64,000 bases of DNA from Mesorhizobium sp. M2E.F.Ca.ET.219.01.1.1. GTDB lineage: Bacteria; Pseudomonadota; Alphaproteobacteria; Rhizobiales; Rhizobiaceae. A program made the position numbers and the translations under genes. The stretch covers positions 39,607 through 103,606 of the forward strand of contig NZ_SADT02000009.1 in assembly GCF_004016445.2 (NCBI RefSeq), in the 5' to 3' direction. The notes beneath the pieces were generated by a model. The model was not told where the DNA came from, ran no database searches, and saw nothing but the letters and a program-made list of their open reading frames with translations. Shown here in pieces: positions 15,965 to 25,428 of the stretch. How positions within the stretch are numbered: the first letter of the stretch is position 1; each line of letters opens with the position of its first letter.

Positions 15965-18900
15965 TCACGTCCGTCCTTCGATGATCCTGACCGCCTCGAT
16001 GGATTGCAGGTCGAAGAGGGTGGCGTAGAGCGGATGGGCGGGGTCGGCGAGGCAGCGGGACCATTCGTCGGCGGCGCGAGCGAGCGCGGGGCCTTCGAGT
16101 TTCGCGAGGTTCATCAACCCCGCCTCGCGCGCGGCGGCGAAGGGGCGCAGGTTTCCCGCGTGCAACTCGTCAGCAAAAAAAAGTTCGTAAACGAAGGCGT
16201 TGATTAGCGCTTCGAGACGCAGGCGGTCGGCCCCGGCAACCAAAGCGCTCACAGCGGCCACCAGGAGTTCCTTTTCCTTCTCGCCGCAGAGAGGAATCGG
16301 AAGACTGAGGAGCGCCGCGGGCTGGACCTCATAAAATCCGCCTTCTTTGTCTGCGAAGACCCGCTTCGCTACGTAGTGTAGAGTACTGGAGTTTAGAACT
16401 CCTGTAACGAACTCTGTCTCTTTCGCCTCAAAACAGTATGCGGTGTTGGCAAGGTATGACTTCTCGAAATCAATTGAAAAATTCGGCTTGTCCGTAACTT
16501 TGTTGGAGACGATCTTCCTTTTCTCGAATATCGGCCAATATGCGACGTTGTCTTGTATCTCAAACCACTCGTAGCTTCCGGGCTTGCGGCCGGACCAAGC
16601 ACCGACCCAGTCTTTTGGTTTCGGCATCAGCCGGTCCCGGAATTGAGAAAGATGTCGTTCGATCGCGGGATAGTCCCTGAGTCGAATACCCCGTCGAGTG
16701 AAGATTATCCACCTATTCGCCGTTGGAGTAGTCCAGCGCGACAGGTCCTTCCCTTTCAACAAGGGCTTTATGAGATCGCTTGAAGAGTCGTCCTCTTTGA
16801 GTAGGGCTAGTCGTTCCGCCTCATTTAGCTCGAAGGCGTCGTTATATCCGGTCGTAATTCCACGGTATACGGTATCGACTGTAAAGTCCTGGACCGTGAA
16901 CGGATTTGTTCGAAGGCGTGCCAGAATTTTGCCGGACGAGCGCGGGATGAACTGCCAATCAGAACCATCAGCCAACTCGGTCTGAGGCACTTCAAAGGCT
17001 TCAGCCGTGAACCGTTCGGGGAAGCTCTTGACTGATTCCTTGGGGTCTTCGTCCTCGACCGGGGTCCAGTTGAGCGCCCGGACGCTTTCATTCGGGCTGG
17101 GCTTGCCCGGTGCGGCTTTCCGCGTGCCGATGAGGATGGTCGGATAGGCGATCGCCTCGAACACAGGCGCATCACCAAATTCGACGATCTTCAGAATACG
17201 CGCGTTGGTGGCAAGCCACTCACGAAGGCCCTTCCCATAAGGCAGTCGATACCACTTGTTCGAAGTGATAAAGGCGAGCGCTCCCTGGGGCTTGAGCAGC
17301 CGCAATGCACGTTCGTAGAAATAGACATAGATGTCGGCGGTGCCAGCGAAAGTCTTGTAATCGATCTTGAGCTGGGCCTTGGCGATGACGGGCCGATCGT
17401 TGATGCGAAAACTCTCGATCTTTTCCTGCCGGATATAGGGCGGATTAGCGAAGGCGATATCGAACCAGCCTTCGTTGGCCGTGGCATCGAGTCCGAACAT
17501 CCATTCGCCATCGAAGAAGGGCGCGAAGGCGTTGGGATCGAACGGGTCCCAAGCCGCGAGTTTCCTGGCATCGTCGCCGACGAAGGCATGGTCTCGGGTC
17601 ACCTCGTCGGCGATTTCCGCACGCAACAGCTTAATCCTGCGCTGCTCCCGCCGTTTGGCCGCTCCGTTGGCTGCGGCGAAGAAGGCGCGGTTGGCCTCGC
17701 GCAGCGCCCGCTGCTTCTTGAGCAAGTCCTGGCTCACCAGCCTCACCTGACCGTGACGGTGCAGCGGGGTCAACGCGTTGGCGGCGACGAACTTGGCTTC
17801 GAGGTTGGGCAATGGCGTGATGCCGCGATTTTGGCGGTCAGGATTCTCCTTCTGCTCGACCGCCAGGCTGATGAAGCAGCGCAGCTTGGCGATCTGCACG
17901 GCGATCGGCTGAATATCCACGCCATGCAGGCAGCGGTCGATCAGGAACAGCTTGCGGGTGTAATCGGGATAGTGGCCACTCTCGAATTTGGCGTCGAATT
18001 CGGCGAGAGCAGCTTCGGCCTTCTCGATCTCGGCGGCGCGTTCATTGGCGGCGGGAATGGCCTCGGCCTCGGCCAGACGGCGCTCGTAGTAGAGCCGGTT
18101 GCGCGCCTTCCATTTTTCTCCGCCGGGATCCAGCACGTCGAGCATGTGGACCAGCTTCTGTAGTAGGCCGAGCGGGAAGGCACCCGACCCTACGGCAGGA
18201 TCGATTGCCTTGCAGCTTTCGATGGCAGCGATCAGGGCGTCCACTTGCGCGCGGCTCAAGTCGTGCGAGCGGCTGGCGAAGCTGAGCAGGGCGCGAAGGC
18301 GAGCCTCGTCTTTCCCTGAAAGTCCCGAGGATGGTGTGCGCGGAGGGCTCTTGAGGTCAAGCTCGCCCGGCATAGTACCGAAGTCGAGCCCCTGCGCACC
18401 CGGACGCGCGGCATTGAGGTCCAGTTCGCTCGGCAGCTTCGGCAGCAGCCAGGCGACCAGCGCCTCGTCAACCATGAAATCGACCACCTCACGAGGCGTG
18501 TAGAAGCTACCGGACTTGTTTCGGGCGGTGGTCTTGGTGTCCTCATTGTAGGAGGCGAGCAGGTTCTCGAACACCTTGCCCAGCAGCTCGGGATCGAGGG
18601 CGGCTTCCTCCTCAAGTGGTGTGTTCTCCTCAACGGTGAACTTGTAGCGCTCAAACAGGTCGATCAGGCCGGGCACGTCGCGCCGTGCCTTGGCCTTCTC
18701 GAACCATCCGGACAGGTCGACCCCTTTTGCCCCGCCGAAGAACAGGGCGTTAGGCAGTCGCGGCTGCTTGTCCGGCTGATCGGAAAACCCGTCGATGCGC
18801 AGAATCAGCCGTCCACGCTCTTGCTCAGCGTGACCCGCACGCGGATCGTCGCTGGCAATTTCGGTATCCAAGCATTCGAAAAGGCCGCCGTTGAGGAAGG

Positions 18901-19996
18901 GCACGCTATCGAATACTTCAAGCGCCTTGTCAGGTTCGGCGAATAGGGCGGCGTGGCGATAGACATGGTGGCCGAGGTAGTCCTTCGATTGCCCGCCCTC
19001 GTCCTGCCGCCAGCGCCGGTTATCCTTACCCATCTCGGTGTTGAGGGTGGCGAAGAACAGATTCTGGAGGATGGCGAGGTAATAACCATGGCCGGTGGGG
19101 CTGGCGGCGGGCGGCTCCTTCAGCAGCTTCGCCAACGCGCCAGCGTCGAACAGGGCCTCGGGAACTAGACCCTTCTCCTTGATGAACCAGACGAACATGA
19201 GCCTCGTGAGCAGGCGGATCAGCGCGATTTCCTTGGCGCCCTCGCCGGCGCCCTGTCCCTTGGAGAAGACGAGCGGGGCGCTGGTGCTCGCCCAGGCGAA
19301 CCAGTCGGCCAGTTCCTCATAGAAGCGCTTATTGAGTTCGGCGGCCGACAGCGTCTCCAGCCATAGATCATAGAGCGCGCGGAAATCTGACGGAGCCCTA
19401 CGCCGAGCGAGCGACGCGAGCGAGAGGTCGGCCAGGATTTCAATATGGGCGCGGTGGGGCTTGGCGATGTCGATGTCCTTGATCAGGCTGATCCGGCCGC
19501 CGACCACGTCGCGGGAAGCGTCGCGTCGGTTGGCGCGACGGTCAATCACGGTCAGCGTCGCTCGCTTGCCATGACGAAACAGCACGATCGCGGGCATAGC
19601 GAACCCGCGATTGAGCGCTCGCACTATCGCAACGAGCTGGCGACGCGACCAACCGCCATTATCGAGGTCGATGGCGAGGAAGACGAAGGAGTCGATCGCA
19701 CTGCGCTGGAATCTCTCACCAGTGGCCGGATCGCCGCCTCGCGACAGCGCCGGCAGTTCGTCGCCGGTGAGTTGGAACAGGAAATGAACAGCGCGCCAAC
19801 GGCCCGTCTCGAAACGCGCCGTGTCCATGCCGAGCGCGGCGAGGAACCGGGTCGGTGCAGCGGGCGCGTCAAGCGTCTTGGGGCTGCGATAGCCCATAGA
19901 GTCGAGCAGTGTCCGACCCGCGTCAGCGAGATCCGCGCCAGCCAGCCCGGAAACCGCGTGGCGGATCGCAGAGAGACGTTCAGGAGCGTGGCTCAT
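15965..19996 (-). CDS. Large Eco57I/TaqI-like DNA adenine methyltransferase
   Basis: A 1343-residue class I N6-adenine methyltransferase. SAM-binding motif I is IDPAVGSGAFPLG (about residue 597) and catalytic motif IV is FDIAFANPPYIRQEK (about 850). The C-terminal part (VYRGITTGYNDAFEL, LIKPLLKGKDLSRW) resembles TaqI/Eco57I-type target-recognition domains. The first 300 residues contain a mixed alpha/beta region (FVFLAIDLDNGGWSRRQLVAIVRALNRG) with no nuclease motif I can name. It is much larger than a plain methylase and similar in size to type IIG enzymes and BREX PglX. Its start overlaps the helicase stop (ATGA), so both should be made in fixed ratio. Confidence 0.88.
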   Translation of the reverse strand: MSHAPERLSAIRHAVSGLAGADLADAGRTLLDSMGYRSPKTLDAPAAPTRFLAALGMDTARFETGRWRAVHFLFQLTGDELPALSRGGDPATGERFQRSAIDSFVFLAIDLDNGGWSRRQLVAIVRALNRGFAMPAIVLFRHGKRATLTVIDRRANRRDASRDVVGGRISLIKDIDIAKPHRAHIEILADLSLASLARRRAPSDFRALYDLWLETLSAAELNKRFYEELADWFAWASTSAPLVFSKGQGAGEGAKEIALIRLLTRLMFVWFIKEKGLVPEALFDAGALAKLLKEPPAASPTGHGYYLAILQNLFFATLNTEMGKDNRRWRQDEGGQSKDYLGHHVYRHAALFAEPDKALEVFDSVPFLNGGLFECLDTEIASDDPRAGHAEQERGRLILRIDGFSDQPDKQPRLPNALFFGGAKGVDLSGWFEKAKARRDVPGLIDLFERYKFTVEENTPLEEEAALDPELLGKVFENLLASYNEDTKTTARNKSGSFYTPREVVDFMVDEALVAWLLPKLPSELDLNAARPGAQGLDFGTMPGELDLKSPPRTPSSGLSGKDEARLRALLSFASRSHDLSRAQVDALIAAIESCKAIDPAVGSGAFPLGLLQKLVHMLDVLDPGGEKWKARNRLYYERRLAEAEAIPAANERAAEIEKAEAALAEFDAKFESGHYPDYTRKLFLIDRCLHGVDIQPIAVQIAKLRCFISLAVEQKENPDRQNRGITPLPNLEAKFVAANALTPLHRHGQVRLVSQDLLKKQRALREANRAFFAAANGAAKRREQRRIKLLRAEIADEVTRDHAFVGDDARKLAAWDPFDPNAFAPFFDGEWMFGLDATANEGWFDIAFANPPYIRQEKIESFRINDRPVIAKAQLKIDYKTFAGTADIYVYFYERALRLLKPQGALAFITSNKWYRLPYGKGLREWLATNARILKIVEFGDAPVFEAIAYPTILIGTRKAAPGKPSPNESVRALNWTPVEDEDPKESVKSFPERFTAEAFEVPQTELADGSDWQFIPRSSGKILARLRTNPFTVQDFTVDTVYRGITTGYNDAFELNEAERLALLKEDDSSSDLIKPLLKGKDLSRWTTPTANRWIIFTRRGIRLRDYPAIERHLSQFRDRLMPKPKDWVGAWSGRKPGSYEWFEIQDNVAYWPIFEKRKIVSNKVTDKPNFSIDFEKSYLANTAYCFEAKETEFVTGVLNSSTLHYVAKRVFADKEGGFYEVQPAALLSLPIPLCGEKEKELLVAAVSALVAGADRLRLEALINAFVYELFFADELHAGNLRPFAAAREAGLMNLAKLEGPALARAADEWSRCLADPAHPLYATLFDLQSIEAVRIIEGRT

Positions 19997-22900
19997 GCTG
20001 CCCCCACCGCAGGCCGAACGATCAGCCAGGTGATGAGATCATACTCGAGGCTGGCGCGGGCTTGCCCACTCCCGTCTGGCACGCGCGCGCCGCGCGAGCC
20101 CGCGAGCGCTGCCAAGGTTCGCGCCGCCGAGGTTTCGCCAATCGAGGCGACGGCGGCGCGGATCAACCCATCATACCGTTCCATCTGCTCACCATGATTG
20201 GTCTCGTCGTCGAAGGCGTTGCACAGCGCTTCGAAAGGCTCGCCATGCCCCAGGCAGAGCGCTCGATACGCTTCCAGGATTGGCTTAGGCTGGCCGAAGC
20301 CGAGACGCACCGAGCCATCATCCTTCAGATGGACAAGATAGTGGGGATCGAGCGGGTTGATCTTCGCCTGTTCGGGGTTCGGGTCGGGTGGGCGACGACG
20401 GAGACAGAAGATCACGCCGGGATCGATGGCACCGTCGTCGACCTCATTGGGCACTAGCGCGTGCAGCCCTAGAGGCGCGTCGCGCAGCGCCTGCTCGTTG
20501 GCGCGCGCGAAGCCAAGCAGGTCGGCACGGAAGTCGTCGAGCGCGAAATCGGCGAGCGTCACGCCGCCTCCTGTTTCCTCCAGGTCGAATATTTCATCCT
20601 TCAGTCGTAGAAGTTGCTCGTCGCGCCAGCGCGCGTCGCCATCGGCCTGGGCACGTGCATTGAGCAGATCGTCGTCGCCCGTCGCTGAAAGATCGACCAG
20701 CGCCAAGCGGGCCTCCACTCGATCCTTGAGGCGCAGGTATTTGTTGAGGTCCTCGGTTGGCCAGAAATTGACCATGCGGATCGAAGCGTTGCGGCTGCCG
20801 ATGCGGTCGATCCGCCCGAAGCGCTGGATGAGGCGCACGGGATTCCAATGGATATCCACATTCACCAATAGGTCGGCATCCTGGAGATTCTGGCCCTCAG
20901 AAATGCAGTCCGTGGCGATCAGCAAATCGATTTCGCCGTCAGTCTTAGCGCCTCGCATCGACGCGCGGCGCTTGGCGCGCGGCGCGAAGTTGACCAGCAC
21001 GTCCTGAAAGCGCGCCCGGCCGAAGGTTGCCTTGCAGCCGTCTCCCGTCACAAGCGCCGCTTCCAGCCCACATTCACCCGCAAGCGGAAGCAGTTCCTGG
21101 TAGAGATAGCGGGCGGTGTCAGTGAAGGCCGTGAACAGAATGATCTTGTGGTTGGCTTCGCCATCGCGATTGGTGGTTGGCTTGGTGGACTTGGCGCGAA
21201 TGATGTCCTTGAGCCGGTCCAGCTTCGCGTCGCGTTCGGGCGTGACCTTGCGCGCTTCGTCGGTGAGAGCGCAGATCCGCTCGCGGTCGCGCGTCAGTGC
21301 CGCTTTCCACGCCGCCCTATCGATGTGGGAGAGTTTGTATTTCAGCGCGCCGCCGACCTCGAAGGCTTCTTCCAACTCATCGTCCAGCTCGGTCTCTTCC
21401 GGCACCGGCGTGTCGATGGCCGCCGTCGCATCAAAATCATCGAGATCGTCGAGCCGCTGGTCGATGCGGTCGATCATGCGGTCCATCGTTTGACGGAACG
21501 AGCTCACGGAGCTTTCCAGTCGCTTGAGGAAGCCGACCTTCATCATCGCTATGAGGTATTTCTCGCGATTGGCCTGGTCGAAATTGCCGCCCTTGTCATA
21601 GAGGGCGCGATACTCTGGAAGCACGAAGGTCAGCGGGCCATAGAGCGCCAGTTCCAGCTTGCTGATTGCTGCATCTACCTCTTCGAACGCCGGAAAACCG
21701 CCTTGGCTGTCGATGCTAGCGAAGATGGATTCGGGCGTGGTCCGCTTCGGGAACCCGCCGATTTCCTCCATCGAGGCGGCGTAGTGGCGCTCGACGTGTT
21801 TGCGTGAGCGCGCAATCGTCACGCCATCCAGCAGGCCGAACAGGGCAGGTGGCAGCTTGTTCAGCAGTTCGCCGGCATCGCGGCTGCCGCTCTTCGCCCA
21901 GTCGGCAAAGCGTCGGCGCGCGCCGCCGATCAGCATGCCGAGGTTGGGCACGCCTAAGTCCGTAAAACCGTCACCCCTGTCGGCGGAGATTAAGTCGAGT
22001 TGTGCTTTGAGGTCGCTCAGATCGTTGTTCACCGGCGTAGCCGAGAGCAGCAGGACCTTGGTCCGGAGACCGGCCTTAATGACATCGTCCATCAGCCGCT
22101 CGTAGCGGCTGCGGCGTCCGCCTGCGGTCCTGTTCCGGGATGCGCTTCGGAAATTATGGGATTCGTCGATGACGACCAGATCGTAATTGCCCCACTCGAT
22201 CCGCGCGAGGTCGATGTCGCCAACCTTACCCTTCTCCCGCGAAAGATCGGTATGGGACAGAACAGTGTAACCGAACCTGTCCTCGCGCAAAGCGTTCATC
22301 TCGCTGTTGTTAGTGGCGAGATAATCGGTCCAGTTTTCGCGTAGCTTCTTCGGACACAGCACGAGCACGTTCTTGTTGCGCTTCTCGAACCATTTGATGA
22401 CAGCCAAGGCGGTGAAGGTTTTGCCCAAGCCTACGCTGTCGGCGAGGATGCAGCCGCCGTGTTTTTCGATCTTGGCGAGCACCGCGCGTAGGCCGTCGCG
22501 CTGAAAATCGAACAACGCGCGCCAGATTGCAGTTTGCTCGAATGCTGTTTGCTGGATTAGCGCTTCTTCCGCTGCCTGGTTGGTCAAAAAGTCGCCGAAC
22601 AGATGGAGCAGCGTCTTGAAATAGACTAACTGGGGAGCGGCATGAGCATAGCTGGCTTCGAGCGCGCGCAGCACTTCCTCGCGCACGTCCTCGGTCAGGC
22701 CAGTGTCGCTCCAAAGCTCGTCGAACCAGGCCAGCAGATCCTCTCGGTCGCGATCGCTATCGACGATCAGATTGAGTTCGATGTTCGCCGAGTCGCTCAA
22801 TCCGAGCCCGTTGATTGTGAAGTTCGAGCTGCCGAGCACGGCATGCGGGCGTCGTCCATCGTCGATGTGAATCAGCTTTCCGTGCAACAAGCCGGAACGC

Positions 22901-23244
22901 TTCACCGACCGTATTTCGACCCGGTCCCTGATCCATTGGGCGCAGCGCGATGCAGCGGCCCGCTGCCGGATTTGCTCGGTGAGATGCAGCCCAGACTCAT
23001 CGAACGAGAAGGCGGGAGGGACGAGGCCTGCATTGTCCGCGTCCTTCAGGAATCTGGGCTCACCGAAGAGGAAACGCATCTGCCCAACGCTGTCTAACGT
23101 CGTCCGGAGACGATCATAAGCGAAGGTCGTAAAATAAGCTGAGACAACGGACAGGCGACTGTCCGGAACCGCGCGCTCAGTGATGAACTCGTGAACCTCT
23201 CCCCTTCCGCGGTTATCTCTGATGCCTGATCTACCTATCTTCAC
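19993..23244 (-). CDS. PLD-nuclease/SNF2-type helicase fusion
   Basis: A 1083-residue protein. The N-terminal 170 residues form a phospholipase-D-like domain with H121 and K123 in LLHGKLIHIDDG and the downstream GSSNFTINGLG (138-147). Then follows a superfamily 2 motor: Walker A DSVGLGKTFTAL (about 268), DESH box VVIDESHNFRS (about 360), motif III LLLSATPVNND, and helicase-C motifs IATDCISEGQNLQ (about 780) and QRFGRIDRIGS (about 813). This combination occurs in DNA-defence helicases. It is the first gene of the operon with the methyltransferase and ATPase. I infer that it moves on foreign DNA and cuts through the PLD domain, with the methyltransferase marking self. Confidence 0.9.
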   Translation of the reverse strand: MKIGRSGIRDNRGRGEVHEFITERAVPDSRLSVVSAYFTTFAYDRLRTTLDSVGQMRFLFGEPRFLKDADNAGLVPPAFSFDESGLHLTEQIRQRAAASRCAQWIRDRVEIRSVKRSGLLHGKLIHIDDGRRPHAVLGSSNFTINGLGLSDSANIELNLIVDSDRDREDLLAWFDELWSDTGLTEDVREEVLRALEASYAHAAPQLVYFKTLLHLFGDFLTNQAAEEALIQQTAFEQTAIWRALFDFQRDGLRAVLAKIEKHGGCILADSVGLGKTFTALAVIKWFEKRNKNVLVLCPKKLRENWTDYLATNNSEMNALREDRFGYTVLSHTDLSREKGKVGDIDLARIEWGNYDLVVIDESHNFRSASRNRTAGGRRSRYERLMDDVIKAGLRTKVLLLSATPVNNDLSDLKAQLDLISADRGDGFTDLGVPNLGMLIGGARRRFADWAKSGSRDAGELLNKLPPALFGLLDGVTIARSRKHVERHYAASMEEIGGFPKRTTPESIFASIDSQGGFPAFEEVDAAISKLELALYGPLTFVLPEYRALYDKGGNFDQANREKYLIAMMKVGFLKRLESSVSSFRQTMDRMIDRIDQRLDDLDDFDATAAIDTPVPEETELDDELEEAFEVGGALKYKLSHIDRAAWKAALTRDRERICALTDEARKVTPERDAKLDRLKDIIRAKSTKPTTNRDGEANHKIILFTAFTDTARYLYQELLPLAGECGLEAALVTGDGCKATFGRARFQDVLVNFAPRAKRRASMRGAKTDGEIDLLIATDCISEGQNLQDADLLVNVDIHWNPVRLIQRFGRIDRIGSRNASIRMVNFWPTEDLNKYLRLKDRVEARLALVDLSATGDDDLLNARAQADGDARWRDEQLLRLKDEIFDLEETGGGVTLADFALDDFRADLLGFARANEQALRDAPLGLHALVPNEVDDGAIDPGVIFCLRRRPPDPNPEQAKINPLDPHYLVHLKDDGSVRLGFGQPKPILEAYRALCLGHGEPFEALCNAFDDETNHGEQMERYDGLIRAAVASIGETSAARTLAALAGSRGARVPDGSGQARASLEYDLITWLIVRPAVGAA

Positions 23245-23622
23245 GCTGTCTCCTCATTTCAACGTCACTTTAATGCGACAGACGACGATAGTTCGAACAT
23301 CGTGATGGACTTGAGTGAAGCAAGAACCCATCACTTTGCAACGAGTCCATAACACGGTGGAGTTTGCAAACCCCTAGGGGTTTTGGCATACCCTTGACTG
23401 GGTTCGCAACGACGATGATCGCGCAGGCATGTGCGTAACTTCTTTGCTAAAGGCGCTCGGCGCGAAGGGGCAGGAAGCAACGCAGAACATGGCGCCGGAT
23501 TGGCGCGCCGAGATCACGTGGAAGGTGGCGGAAAAGATCGGCGATCATAGCTTGTGCATAAAAATCCTTGCATTTGGGAAATCGCCGTGCCAGCTTGACC
23601 GGCGATTAGCGGGGACGATTCG
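23245..23622. promoter_or_regulatory. Divergent control region with nested palindromes
   Basis: This 378-base gap separates the leftward defence operon from the rightward XRE-ImmA unit. It contains two overlapping perfect palindromes: GTTTGCAAAC at 23362-23371 and AAACCCCTAGGGGTTT at 23368-23383. TTGACT at 23394-23399 could be a -35 box for the rightward unit. The palindromes are good candidates for the operator of the XRE-family protein at 24206. A possible 65-codon frame at 23429-23626 overlaps the next gene by ATGA but does not look convincingly coding. Confidence 0.5.
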
Positions 23623-24201
23623 ATGACCGAGCAGGAAACGGTTCGCACGATCCTTTCCAATTTCGAGTTCCGTTTGCACTCGATCCTGAAGAAAGCGTGG
23701 GACGAATGGTTGGAGATGCCTAAGAAGGGTGTTCTGTCCCCGCGGTCTCGCGCATCCATCCTGTTCGACTTCATTAAGAAGCTGGCTCTCGATGAGTTCG
23801 ATGGCGATGCCGATATTCGCGTTCTGCCCAACGGGCAGACCGTGAAGTTCCTCTTCCACGATCAAGTTCTCATTCGCTTCAAGAAGGCCAACGCTAAGGG
23901 TATTGGTTCGAACATCGAGACCCAGGCGGTCCTTGAGTTTGTCGATCCCCAACTGGAAATCCCGAACCTGCTGCCTGAGATCTTCAAAGTGGAGGTTTGT
24001 TACACTCTCGACAAGCTCGCGACGAAGGTCGAAGCAGTGGCGGTGACCAAGCGCGACCGACATCGCAAGCTTTGGAGTTACCCGATTTCCGGTGGGGAAA
24101 GCGGCGTGGTCCTGCCGATGCCGACGCGCGCGCCGGACCCGGATACGCCCCCACTCGTCCGCCCCAGGAAGCCGACAGACAAACTCGAAACGGGCGATTA
24201 A
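23623..24201 (+). CDS. Hypothetical partner of XRE-ImmA protein
   Basis: A 192-residue soluble protein starting at ATG 23623 with a GGGGACG ribosome site. The N-terminus is helical (ILSNFEFRLHSILKKAWDEWLEMPKKG), the middle has alternating strands (VKFLFHDQVLIRFKKAN, VCYTLDKLATKVEAVAVTKRD), and the C-terminus is Pro-rich and likely disordered. Four bases separate it from the XRE-ImmA gene, so they form one unit. By position it could be the substrate of the ImmA-like protease or a sensor, as in other ImmA pairs. I do not recognise the family. Confidence 0.7.
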   Translation: MTEQETVRTILSNFEFRLHSILKKAWDEWLEMPKKGVLSPRSRASILFDFIKKLALDEFDGDADIRVLPNGQTVKFLFHDQVLIRFKKANAKGIGSNIETQAVLEFVDPQLEIPNLLPEIFKVEVCYTLDKLATKVEAVAVTKRDRHRKLWSYPISGGESGVVLPMPTRAPDPDTPPLVRPRKPTDKLETGD

Positions 24202-24205
24202 TCGC

Positions 24206-25285
24206 ATGCCCGCCAACGGAGCAATGCTGCGCATCGCGCGGCAGCGAAAGGGATTCCAGCAGACCGAAGCCGCAGCTCGTCTCGGCATCGATCAATCGCT
24301 TTTGTCTCGGATCGAGAACGGCTTTGTCGAGCCGAGAGACGAAGTCGTATTGAGGGCCGAGACTGCATACGAACTGCCGAAGTCATTCTTCTTCCTGACC
24401 GATCCAGTCTATGGTGCGCCCGTAAGCGTCCATCCGATGTGGCGTCGGAAAGCGGATGTGACAGTTCGCGAGATGGACGCAATCGTTGCAGAACTGAACA
24501 TCCGGATTATGCACCTGCGCCGCTTCCTCGACGGCGCTGAATATGCCCATGCCAATGATCTGCCACGTCTCGATATTGAGGACTATGGCGACCCTGAACA
24601 CATAGCAGCGCTCGTACGCGCCCATTGGAAGGTTCCGCGTGGGCCAATCAAGGATTTGACGCTGCTTGTCGAGCGCGCCGGAGTGCTGGTCTCCCACTCT
24701 CAATTGGCCGGCGCCGCAGTCAGTGGGGTGACTTTTGCGACACCGGGTCTCCCGCCGCTGATTGTTCTAAATAGCGAACAGCCAGCGGATCGCCTTCGGT
24801 TCACGCTCGCTCATGAGCTTGGACATCTCGTCATGCACCGCTTTCCATCTCCCACAATGGAGGAGGAGGCCAACGTATTCGCGTCGGCACTCTTGATGCC
24901 GGCGTCGGACATTCGGCCGTATTTTGTGGGGCGGCGCGTCGACCTCGCGTTGTTGGCCGCCCTGAAGCCCGAATGGAAGGTGGCAATGCAGGCCCTGCTC
25001 ATGCGCGCCAGTTCACTGAACCTCGTGACCAAGAACCAGGCACAGTATCTATGGAAACAAATCAGCGCGCGACGGCTGCGGCTTCGTGAGCCGCCCGAAC
25101 TGGACTTTGAACCAGAACGCCCGACTGTTGTCGCAACGATGCTACGTGTTCATCTTGATGCGCTTGGCTATTCCCGCAAAGAGGTGGCCCAATTGCTTCA
25201 TACGCGTGAAAATGGCCTGACTGAGTTCTACGATGCGCCGGACCCAGCGGAAACTCCAAAGCCCAAGTTCACCATTATGAGATGA
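24206..25285 (+). CDS. XRE regulator fused to ImmA/IrrE metallopeptidase
   Basis: A 359-residue protein. Residues 1-58 hold an XRE helix-turn-helix (LRIARQRKGFQQTEAAARLGIDQSLLSRIENGF). The following domain has the zincin motif HELGH (about 202-206) with a downstream acidic helix EEEANVFASALLMP, the ImmA/IrrE pattern. In ICEBs1, ImmA cleaves a repressor after damage; here repressor-like and protease domains are in one chain. Start 24206 (MPANGAM) is chosen because it lies just after the previous stop; 24224 (MLRIARQ) is possible. It probably controls the divergent defence operon through the palindromes at 23362-23383. Confidence 0.85.
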   Translation: MPANGAMLRIARQRKGFQQTEAAARLGIDQSLLSRIENGFVEPRDEVVLRAETAYELPKSFFFLTDPVYGAPVSVHPMWRRKADVTVREMDAIVAELNIRIMHLRRFLDGAEYAHANDLPRLDIEDYGDPEHIAALVRAHWKVPRGPIKDLTLLVERAGVLVSHSQLAGAAVSGVTFATPGLPPLIVLNSEQPADRLRFTLAHELGHLVMHRFPSPTMEEEANVFASALLMPASDIRPYFVGRRVDLALLAALKPEWKVAMQALLMRASSLNLVTKNQAQYLWKQISARRLRLREPPELDFEPERPTVVATMLRVHLDALGYSRKEVAQLLHTRENGLTEFYDAPDPAETPKPKFTIMR

Positions 25286-25428
25286 CCTTTCGTACTTGCC
25301 ACGGTCGTGCGCCTGCGGTCTTCCCGGGCCGACGCTTGCGGCTTCCCGCCTGAGTCATGAGAAGTCTCAGAGACCTCATCCACTACTCGCCTTCCTCTAG
25401 CTGGGCCTCCCTCACGAACACCTGCGGA

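Noticed and set aside
14479..23244. Assignment as DISARM or BREX
   Set aside because: A PLD domain, SNF2 helicase and PglX-size methyltransferase are present, but DUF1998 proteins, BrxC/PglY, PglZ and BrxA/B are not seen.
23429..23626. 65-codon frame upstream of the 192-aa gene
   Set aside because: It overlaps by ATGA, but the codon pattern is weak and it lies within the regulatory gap; kept only as a note there.
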